A DNA stretch of 11,727 nucleotides, from NCBI GenBank assembly GCA_022564085.1, contig JADFMC010000026.1, positions 1 to 11,727 of the forward strand, given 5' to 3'. Numbering within the stretch: the stretch's first letter is position 1; the number at the start of each line of letters is the position of its first letter. Origin of the DNA: Fidelibacterota bacterium. Its GTDB lineage: Bacteria > Fidelibacterota > Marinisomatia > SCGC-AAA003-L08 > TS1B11. The notes under the pieces are model-generated. The model ran no database searches, was not told where the DNA came from, and saw only the letters and a program-made list of their open reading frames with translations. Positions 5,617-11,727 of this stretch are shown here, in pieces. Both the position numbers and the translations under genes were made by a program.

Positions 5617-7860
5617 ATGGATAACGAGGCCAGGAAAGCCAGCACCCCCGCCGGGGCAGAGGCGGATCATCCCCGCGGTGAGCACCCCCCGGCGCCCTCT
5701 CGCCTGCTGGAAGGCTGGTGGGTCGCCTTTCGCAACGCCTTCATCACCATCGTGGTCCTGGGAACCGCGCTGGTAACTTATCTTTTCTACCTTTCTCGCG
5801 ATCTGCCTTCCATCCGCCAGTTGCAGGACTTCAGCCCGGCGGTAGCCACCAAAATTATCTCCCGGGACGGCAAGGTGATCGCCGAGCTGTTTACCCAGAA
5901 AAGGGTACTGATCCCCTTTAGCCAAATGCCTCTGGACGTACGGCAGGCCCTGATTGCTGTGGAGGATTCCCGATTTTACGATCATTGGGGAGTCAGCATG
6001 CGGGACTTCGCCCGGGCGGTGGTGGTGAATTTGGCCAGCCTGAGCTACGCGGAGGGTTTCAGTTCCATCACCCAGCAGCTGGCCCGCAACCTATATGATA
6101 CCATCGGTTTCAAGAAGACCATCACCCGCAAGCTCAAAGAGATGCTCACTGCCATTCAGATCGAACGCACCTATACCAAGAACGAAGTCATGGAGATGTA
6201 CCTCAACTCCATCTATTTTGGTCATGGGACCTATGGCATCCAGGCCGCCGCCAAGGAATTTTTCAGTATCGAGGCCCGGGATCTGAATCTGGAGCAGTCG
6301 GCCATGCTAATCAGCGTGCTGCCATCGCCCGCCCGGTTCAGTCCCAAGGTCCATCCGGATCGAGCCTTTCGCCGGCGAAATCTGGTGCTGGCCGCCATGG
6401 TGGATCGGGGCTACCTGGAGGAGTACGAATACGAGGGACTGCGCTACAAGCCGATTGATGTCAAACGCCTGGAGAGCAGTGCCGGCTTTGCCCCTTATTT
6501 CACCGAGCATGTCCGGCGCCAAATGGAACTGGAGGATGAACGTCTGGGCATCAATCTGTATCGCGACGGGTTGGAAATCCACACCACCCTCGATTCGCGC
6601 ATGCAAGCTATCGCCACGAAAGTGTTCATGGAAGAGATCCTCAACAATCAGCGAGTGCTCAATGACGCTCTCCTGCAGGATGATTCGTTGATCTACTCCG
6701 TTATCGACACCCTGCTGTTTCCGCTGGATTCAGTGAAGGCCATGATTGAAGGCGATATCCCCATCGACGACCGGCTGAAGGACCGGCTGTTGGTGCAGGG
6801 GGCCTTCGTGCTGCTGGAAAACGATACCGGCCACATTCTGGCCATGATCGGCGGCCGGGCCGATTACCCGGACTACTGGAACCGCGCCACCCAGGCCCAA
6901 CGCCAACCCGGTTCGGTCTTCAAGCCCATACTGTACATGACGGCCATCGACCAGGGGTACCCGGTGTCCACCCAGCTGCTGAACCAATCACTCTCCAGCA
7001 CGGACGACGCCCAGCTCGACACCAGTTTTTATGATCCCCGCAATGATGATGGTTCCTCTTCCGGGCTGGTAACCATGCGGCTGGCCCTGCGCCATTCCAT
7101 CAATATCGTCTCGGCCCGCATGATCCAGGAGTTGGTGACCCCCCGTCAGGTAGTAGCAATGGCCAAGCGATTCCAGCTCACCACGCCCATGCGGGCTGTG
7201 AGGGCCATCTCCCTGGGTACCAGCGAGGTCGTGCCGCTGGAAATCACGGCCGCCTATGCGTCCATCGCCAACGGCGGCGTTTGGGTGCAACCCATTGCCG
7301 TATCGGAGATCGTTGATCGCCGCGGCAAGGTGTTGCGTGAATTTATACCGGAGCGTAAGGAGATTATCAGGGCTGACAAAGCTTATCTGCTCCTGGATTT
7401 GATGAGGGGTGTAGTGGATCGGGGTACCGGCGCCCGCACGCGGTGGATGTACCAGTTTAACCGTCCGGCAGCCGGCAAAACCGGCACCACCGACAACTGG
7501 AGCGATGCCTGGTTTGTGGGCTTTACACCCCAACTCGCTGCTGGTGTCTGGATAGGGATTGATGACCCCCAGGTGAGCCTGGGCGAGGACCGTTTTGGTA
7601 ATGTGGTGGCCTTACCGATCTGGGCCCGGGTCATGCGGGAGATCCACCAGACATTCGACCTGCCGGTACGGAATTGGCAGCTGCCTGAGGACATTGTGCA
7701 GTTGGACATCTGTAGCGTCACAAAGGATCGTCCCACCAAGTTCTGCCCTCGCGAAAAGGAAATATTTATCCGGGGCACCGAGCCACCCGACAGGTGCCAG
7801 ATACACACCGGATTCGACAATAAATCATACGATCCCGATACCGATATATTCCTGAACTGA
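5617..7860 (+). CDS. Bifunctional class A penicillin-binding protein (PBP1a type)
   Basis: This enzyme polymerises lipid II into glycan strands and cross-links their peptides at the outer face of the inner membrane. A disordered Pro-rich cytoplasmic tail precedes one membrane anchor (about residues 40-58). The GT51 glycosyltransferase has the catalytic EDSRFYDHWG (Glu116), GFSSITQQLARNLY, and RKLKEMLTAIQIE...YLNSIYFGHGTYGIQAAA. The transpeptidase has SVFK (Ser433, Lys436), SIN (Ser494, Asn496) and KTGT (from Lys621). The C-terminal tail contains four Cys (DICSVTKD, KFCP, DRCQIH and neighbours), common in this family. The 747-aa length is normal. The start at 5617 has GGGA 6 nt upstream; ATG 5599 would add six residues but has no ribosome site. 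All motifs are intact. No morphogenesis partner lies beside it, and a stem-loop follows the stop. Confidence 0.95.
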   Translation: MDNEARKASTPAGAEADHPRGEHPPAPSRLLEGWWVAFRNAFITIVVLGTALVTYLFYLSRDLPSIRQLQDFSPAVATKIISRDGKVIAELFTQKRVLIPFSQMPLDVRQALIAVEDSRFYDHWGVSMRDFARAVVVNLASLSYAEGFSSITQQLARNLYDTIGFKKTITRKLKEMLTAIQIERTYTKNEVMEMYLNSIYFGHGTYGIQAAAKEFFSIEARDLNLEQSAMLISVLPSPARFSPKVHPDRAFRRRNLVLAAMVDRGYLEEYEYEGLRYKPIDVKRLESSAGFAPYFTEHVRRQMELEDERLGINLYRDGLEIHTTLDSRMQAIATKVFMEEILNNQRVLNDALLQDDSLIYSVIDTLLFPLDSVKAMIEGDIPIDDRLKDRLLVQGAFVLLENDTGHILAMIGGRADYPDYWNRATQAQRQPGSVFKPILYMTAIDQGYPVSTQLLNQSLSSTDDAQLDTSFYDPRNDDGSSSGLVTMRLALRHSINIVSARMIQELVTPRQVVAMAKRFQLTTPMRAVRAISLGTSEVVPLEITAAYASIANGGVWVQPIAVSEIVDRRGKVLREFIPERKEIIRADKAYLLLDLMRGVVDRGTGARTRWMYQFNRPAAGKTGTTDNWSDAWFVGFTPQLAAGVWIGIDDPQVSLGEDRFGNVVALPIWARVMREIHQTFDLPVRNWQLPEDIVQLDICSVTKDRPTKFCPREKEIFIRGTEPPDRCQIHTGFDNKSYDPDTDIFLN

Positions 7861-7865
7861 TACTC

Positions 7866-7899
7866 CCGCAGTAATATGCGGCCACCGTAATCGGGTGGC
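7866..7899 (+). terminator. Possible weak terminator after the PBP gene
   Basis: Two adjacent, mutually exclusive small hairpins follow the stop: CCGCA/TGCGG (7866-7881) and GCCACC/GGTGGC (7881-7899). The tail is ATTAAGTTT, with no true T run. This placement argues against GTG 7895 as the start of the permease. Confidence 0.35.
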
Positions 7900-7945
7900 A
7901 TTAAGTTTAGCGCCGGGTTGGGTCCCGGCCTGCAGCCCGGCAGCC

Positions 7946-9346
7946 ATGATCAAATCGGTTTTATACTGGTCCTATCAAAAGCGCTGGTTGCTGTTTGCCT
8001 TCCTGCTGGGGGCCTTGCTGTTCTACCTGCCGTATCCCGGCGGACTGACCCCGGAGGGCTATCGCACCTTGATCATCACCGTAATGGTGGTGATTCTGAT
8101 AATCTCCGAAGCGGTGCCGTTGCCGGCCACCGGGCTGCTGATCGCCGTGCTGCAAGTGGTCTTTGGCCTGGGATCAGCTTCCACTGTGGCCCAGTCCTAT
8201 GCCAGTGACGCGGTCTTCTTTATCATGGGCTCCCTGATGCTGGCGGTGGCCATTGTACGGCAGGGGCTGGACGCTCGCTTGACTCTGGGGATACTGTGGC
8301 TGACCGGCAACCGGGTCACTTCCATCATGTGGGGTTTCTTTGTGATCTCCCTGCTGCTCACCTCATTCATGGGCGAACACACCATCGTGGCCATGTTGCT
8401 CCCGGTGGCCTTGACCCTGGTGAGAAACACCGGCCGGGATGATCAGGATGTGCGAGGGTTGATGAGCCTGCTCCTTTTTGCCCTGGCTTACGGCAGCATC
8501 ATCGGATCGTTCGGCACGCCATCGGGTGGCGCCCGCAATGCCATCATGATCGAGTACCTGGCGGATTCCGGTGTGGCCCGAATGAGCTACCTGCGCTGGA
8601 TCATTTTCGCCTATCCGGTGCTGCTGATCCAGATTCCCTTGGGAGGCTGGCTGCTGACGCGAACCTTTAAGCCGGAAATGGTATACTTGGACCGGGCGGT
8701 GCGCAAGCTCAAAGCACAGGTAGGCCGCACGGGGCCGCTCACGCCCCAACAGATCTTGGCTGTGGCCCTGTTCGTCCTTATCTTGCTGGGGTGGATTTTC
8801 TTGAGCGATACCATCGGCATCGGCATAGTGGCCCTGGCCGGGGTGTTTCTCTACCTGGCCACCGGTCTGGTGCAATGGAGCGATCTAAACCAGCGCACCA
8901 ATTGGGGCGTAGTATTGCTGTATGCCGGCGTCATCTCATTGGGGCTGCAGCTCAGGGACACCGGCGCCGCCATGTGGTTGGCCCAGAACCTGGTGCAGGT
9001 GGCCGGCGGTCTCATGGAGCGGTTCGAGGTGGTGCAGTATATGCTGGTGATCGGCATGTCTACCCTGGTGGTAAACATCATGAGCCCCAGCGCCACGGTG
9101 GCGGTCCTGGGACCCATGTTCATCAACTTCGGCGGGCATCCGGTGCTGTTGGGGATGACTACCGCCATCGCTTCGGCGTTCGGCTACATGACAGCCGTGG
9201 GCTCGGCAGCCGGCATGATCATCGCCTCCACCGGGCTCCTGAAACCGAATGATTTTGTGAGGGCCGGCTGGCGGTTCACGCTCATGTCCATCGCTTGCCT
9301 GCTACTGGCAATTATGTTTTATTGGCCCTGGCTGCTGAAGGAATGA
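7946..9346 (+). CDS. DASS/SLC13-like anion permease
   Basis: This 466-aa protein has about eleven to twelve hydrophobic helices and the two-fold repeat layout of the divalent anion:Na+ symporter family, which imports dicarboxylates, sulfate and similar anions across the inner membrane. The two substrate and sodium hairpins, usually centred on SNT, read here as MGEHTIVAMLLPV (Glu144-His145-Thr146) and MSPSATVAVLGPM (Ser382-Ala383-Thr384). The fold is therefore recognisable but the first hairpin carries unusual Glu and His. A Gly-rich GSFGTPSGGARN segment lies between them. The start at ATG 7946 (MIKSVLYWSYQKRW) is preferred. The GTG at 7895 lies in the stem-loop after the PBP gene and would add an unlikely N-terminus, although 7946 also lacks a clear Shine-Dalgarno. 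It is 28 bp upstream of a universal stress protein gene, so the two are probably an operon. The substrate is unknown. Confidence 0.85.
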   Translation: MIKSVLYWSYQKRWLLFAFLLGALLFYLPYPGGLTPEGYRTLIITVMVVILIISEAVPLPATGLLIAVLQVVFGLGSASTVAQSYASDAVFFIMGSLMLAVAIVRQGLDARLTLGILWLTGNRVTSIMWGFFVISLLLTSFMGEHTIVAMLLPVALTLVRNTGRDDQDVRGLMSLLLFALAYGSIIGSFGTPSGGARNAIMIEYLADSGVARMSYLRWIIFAYPVLLIQIPLGGWLLTRTFKPEMVYLDRAVRKLKAQVGRTGPLTPQQILAVALFVLILLGWIFLSDTIGIGIVALAGVFLYLATGLVQWSDLNQRTNWGVVLLYAGVISLGLQLRDTGAAMWLAQNLVQVAGGLMERFEVVQYMLVIGMSTLVVNIMSPSATVAVLGPMFINFGGHPVLLGMTTAIASAFGYMTAVGSAAGMIIASTGLLKPNDFVRAGWRFTLMSIACLLLAIMFYWPWLLKE

Positions 9347-9374
9347 TGATGGGAGTAATTAGGGAGGTTGAGCA

Positions 9375-10250
9375 GTGCGGTTCCTGGTAGCGGTCAGCAG
9401 CACCATCTATTCGGAACGCACCCTGCAGATCGGCAGCGGCATAGCCGATGCGTTCTCTGCCGATCTATCGGTGGTTTACGTGGGTGATCCGCCCCAGGCG
9501 CTCCTAGAGGGCGGTGTGAGTCTGACCCGGGACGCCATGCTCAGCTGGGATATCCACCACCCCGGCGTGGATGTGCTCCGCTGGGCCTACCAACGACTGC
9601 AGGAATATGAATTCATCGACCCGGCCGAGGAACAGCTCGATCCCAACAACTTAGTGGCCGATGCCGGCCGGGTCAGGGTAGTGGTGCCCCATACCCACGG
9701 CGAGAAAATCCGCCTGATCATGCGCGAGGGTGACCCTGTAGACCAGTTGAAGCAGGAAACCGAGTACCGCGATTACCAGTTGACCATCGTGGGGGGCGGC
9801 TCGCGCAAGCGCCTTACCCGGCAGCTGATCCAGTTCATCGACACCAGCCTGTTATTTGTCAAGAACTTCGATCCCGAGGGGAAATATAAGCTGCTGCTGT
9901 GTGTTGACAATTCCCAGGCCACCCGCCGGGCGGTCATCTTTTGCGGCACCGTGGCCCGGCATTTAAACACCTCCGTCAAGCTGGTCACCGCCAGTAAAAC
10001 CAAGCGGTTCGGTGACGATTATCGCGCCGCCGCCGAGTGGGCCCGGCGCTACCTGCAGCGGCAGAAAATCGAACACAGCCAGTATTTCATAACCGGGGAC
10101 CCGGCTACGGTGTTCGTCGAGGAAGCGGGCAGCGACCATATCATTGTCATGGGTAAATCCAAAATGCACCCCTTGAAGGCCTGGCTGAAGGGCACCAAGC
10201 CGGGCGACACGCTGCTCAAGGCCAACTGCCCGGTGATACTGGTTAAGTAA
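9375..10250 (+). CDS. Tandem-domain universal stress protein
   Basis: This 291-aa cytoplasmic protein has two Usp folds. The first begins MRFLVAVSSTIYSERTLQIG (about residues 1-165). The second begins YKLLLCVDNSQATRRAV (about 172-291) and ends with VMGKSKMHPLKAWLKGTKPGDTLL...CPVILVK. The usual ATP-binding pattern G-xx-G-x9-G-S/T is only partly kept: Gly260 and Gly273-Thr274 are present but the second Gly is Lys263, so nucleotide binding may be weak or altered. The GTG start is well supported by AGGGAGG 7 nt upstream, with no competing ATG. It sits 28 bp after the permease gene. Pairing of Usp proteins with membrane transporters is known (for example the TRAP-associated TeaD), so a regulatory role on the permease is a reasonable inference. 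Confidence 0.9.
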   Translation: MRFLVAVSSTIYSERTLQIGSGIADAFSADLSVVYVGDPPQALLEGGVSLTRDAMLSWDIHHPGVDVLRWAYQRLQEYEFIDPAEEQLDPNNLVADAGRVRVVVPHTHGEKIRLIMREGDPVDQLKQETEYRDYQLTIVGGGSRKRLTRQLIQFIDTSLLFVKNFDPEGKYKLLLCVDNSQATRRAVIFCGTVARHLNTSVKLVTASKTKRFGDDYRAAAEWARRYLQRQKIEHSQYFITGDPATVFVEEAGSDHIIVMGKSKMHPLKAWLKGTKPGDTLLKANCPVILVK

Positions 10251-10288
10251 CGAAGTGCCTCGTTCAGAGATGAAACCGAACTTCGTTA
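10248..10288 (+). promoter_or_regulatory. Stem-loop spanning a stop and the next start
   Basis: TAACGAAGT (10248-10256) and ACTTCGTTA (10280-10288) are a perfect 9-bp inverted repeat. The left arm includes the usp stop codon. The 23-nt loop contains the ATG (10270) of the small frameshifted gene. It has no T tract, so it is not a standard terminator. It could modulate access to the downstream start. Confidence 0.5.
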
Positions 10289-10489
10289 TCTGCATCAATA
10301 ACCAAGGTTATGAAGCTTCTTTAAGAGCGCTGGAAGGTCTATCGTACGATGAAGGATAGACAGGCTGTGGCGCTTGATCATATCCGAGTGATCGATGAAT
10401 CCGATGACGACTACCTGTACCCCGAAGACTACTTTATGGCTATCGACCTACCAAAACCGTTGGTAGCAGCGATGGCCGCCTCCCGCTGA
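10270..10489 (+). pseudogene. Small conserved acidic protein gene with a +1 frameshift
   Basis: The first frame reads MKPNFVICINNQGYEASL. The product continues in the next frame from 10325 as ERWKVYRTMKDRQAVALDH, then IRVIDESDDDYLYPEDYF, and ends MAASR-stop. Joining them by dropping one A at about 10323-10324 gives 72 residues. I recognise this as a widespread small bacterial protein of similar length with the pattern MKPxFVICIDNxxYEASLE...IRVIDESGEDYLYP; its function is not known to me. As written, the first frame terminates at a TAG at 10357. It lies 19 bp after the usp gene and was probably co-transcribed. It may be a true pseudogene or a single-base sequence error. Confidence 0.75.
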
Positions 10490-10521
10490 TCTCAATGGAA
10501 TAACCCTATTTGATTCAAATG

Positions 10522-10558
10522 CCCCCCATCGCCCGGCCCGGGTGGAGGGGGTTTATAT
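10522..10558. terminator. Convergent terminator between the usp unit and the peptidase gene
   Basis: CCCCC and GGGGG arms enclose an inner CCCG-GCC-CGGG hairpin with G-T pairs and one mismatch, followed on the + strand by TTTATATT. It sits between convergent genes and, by its symmetry, may also serve the minus strand. Confidence 0.6.
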
Positions 10559-10575
10559 TACCTCGGTATTGACCC

Positions 10576-11727
10576 CTACCCGCCGCCCAGCCATTTGGCA
10601 AAAGCATCGAAGCTGTAGTCCCGGCCCAGGAAATCGCGCACCAGCTGGGCCGCCGGTTTGGTGCCCCCCGGCTCCAGGATCGTCCGGCGGTAGCGCCTGG
10701 CAACCTCCCTATCCATCAGCCCGGCGTCCTCGAACAGGCTGAACATATCCTTGGCGATCACCAACGACCACATGTAGGTGTAGTAAATGGCCGAATAGCC
10801 ATCCAGATGGCCGAAGTTGCAGTGCAGGTTGGTGCCCTCAACGTAATCGAAGGGGCTGTAGCGGTTCATCAAGTCGGCCTGCAGCTCGCTGGTGTTCAGT
10901 CCCGCCGGATCGCGGTTATAGAAATTAAGGGAGACCGCGGCGTAGTACATCTGGTGTTGCGTATTTAGGCCGTTGCCGAAATTGCGGGCGGCGTTCATGG
11001 CAGCTACCAGTTCCGCCGGGATTGTTTCGCCGGCCTCATTCCGGGCGAAGGCCTGCAGGGCGGCCAGGTCCCAGGTCCATTCCTCCAACAGCTGTGAGGG
11101 GGCCTCCACGAAGTCCCACTCGGTCTCGATACCCGACTGTGCCACCCAGCGCTGGTTATAGCCGCCCAGGATATGGTGCAGCAGGTGCCCGAACTCATGG
11201 AAAAAGGTGCCCACTTGGTCGTGGCCCATCAGTCCCGGAGTTCCATCACCGCCGGGGAAGTTGCAGACCAGGGCCGCCTCGGGCACCTGCCGGCCGGTGA
11301 CGCCGGGCATGATCTGAAATGCGGCGGCATGCTGGTACTTGCCCTCCCGCGGATGCATATCCAGGTGGAAACGGCCCAGCAGCTGGTCGCCGCTGTAGAC
11401 CTCGTAGCTCTCGACGCCGGGATGCCAGACCTGGGCCGCCACCGGACGGTAAGTCAGCCCGAACATGCTCCCGGTAAGGGCGAAGAGGCCCTCGCGCACC
11501 TTATCGTAGGGAAAGTACTGCCGGGCCTCCTGCGAGTCGAAGCTATACTGCTCCCTTTGCACCAGCTCCGCCAGGTAGCCCTTCTGCCAATCGCCCACCA
11601 TTATGGAAGCCGGATCGATCAGTTTCAGGCGCGCCAGTAAGGCGGCGTAATCGCTGGCGGCGGCCGGAGCGGCCACCTGAGTCACCCGGGCGATGAACTC
11701 ACCGGCGGCCTGGGCGCGGCCGAACAT
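10576..11727 (-). CDS. M3-family zinc oligopeptidase, C-terminal part
   Basis: The 383 visible residues are the catalytic half of a thimet oligopeptidase / oligopeptidase A-like metallopeptidase, which degrades short peptides, usually in the cytoplasm. The zinc motif FHEFGHLLHHIL has ligands His177 and His181 and catalytic Glu178. The third ligand is probably the Glu in WDFVEAPSQLLEEW, 25-30 residues later. Downstream GHLDGYSAIYYTYMWSLVIAKDMF carries the conserved His and Tyr substrate residues of the family. Family members are usually around 650-700 aa, so roughly the first 300 residues lie beyond the window. The Met codon at the edge is unlikely to be the true start. The frame is intact to its TAG stop and faces the terminator shared with the usp unit. 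Confidence 0.92.
   Translation of the reverse strand: MFGRAQAAGEFIARVTQVAAPAAASDYAALLARLKLIDPASIMVGDWQKGYLAELVQREQYSFDSQEARQYFPYDKVREGLFALTGSMFGLTYRPVAAQVWHPGVESYEVYSGDQLLGRFHLDMHPREGKYQHAAAFQIMPGVTGRQVPEAALVCNFPGGDGTPGLMGHDQVGTFFHEFGHLLHHILGGYNQRWVAQSGIETEWDFVEAPSQLLEEWTWDLAALQAFARNEAGETIPAELVAAMNAARNFGNGLNTQHQMYYAAVSLNFYNRDPAGLNTSELQADLMNRYSPFDYVEGTNLHCNFGHLDGYSAIYYTYMWSLVIAKDMFSLFEDAGLMDREVARRYRRTILEPGGTKPAAQLVRDFLGRDYSFDAFAKWLGGG

Noticed and set aside
8791..9252. 153-codon frame within the permease gene and large antisense frames over the PBP and peptidase genes
   Set aside because: They are shadows of well-supported genes in GC-rich sequence, with His/Gly/Arg-rich translations and no motifs.

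Overview
The window most likely comes from a bacterium of the Fibrobacterota-Chlorobiota-Bacteroidota (FCB) supergroup, perhaps Candidatus Marinimicrobia or a relative. The main clue is a C-terminal type IX secretion / FlgD-like sorting module (YPNPFNPST...FDLPEDA...VYDIVGREV...GIYIARL) on a secreted protein. The sequence has moderately high GC and carries a two-domain class A penicillin-binding protein and an M3 peptidase. The phylum is an inference, because there is no rRNA or other marker gene. No tRNA, rRNA, CRISPR array or intact transposase was seen.

The left part (1-5598) is accessory in character: widely spaced short genes, long noncoding stretches, small repeats and hairpins, and several broken genes. 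In order it holds a six-helix membrane protein with a C-terminal double-CxxC module (257-1105), flanked by a perfect 22-bp direct repeat; a type 1 copper (cupredoxin) / fibronectin-like / T9SS-sorted secreted protein split into two overlapping frames by an apparent 1-bp deletion (1481-2787); a 5'-truncated, frameshifted ArsM-like methyltransferase remnant whose in-frame TGA sits where homologues carry a conserved Cys; a secreted His-rich GHxH-repeat protein on the minus strand (3709-4104); and a lipoprotein gene interrupted by an in-frame TGA just after its signal peptide (4603-5373).

The right part (5599-11727) is dense and mostly intact. It holds a bifunctional PBP1a-type peptidoglycan synthase; a DASS/SLC13-like permease and a tandem universal stress protein 28 bp apart (a likely operon); a frameshifted remnant of a small conserved acidic protein immediately downstream; a convergent terminator; and the C-terminal 383 residues of an M3-family zinc oligopeptidase on the minus strand, cut by the window edge.

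Functionally, the copper-site protein and the His-rich protein suggest envelope metal handling, the PBP makes cell wall, and the permease/Usp pair looks like nutrient-anion transport with a stress or nucleotide-sensing partner. No convincing complete new system was found. The best leads are the TGA at the methyltransferase Cys position with a bacterial-SECIS-like hairpin, the two kinds of dispersed repeats, and the concentration of coding lesions in the short genes.
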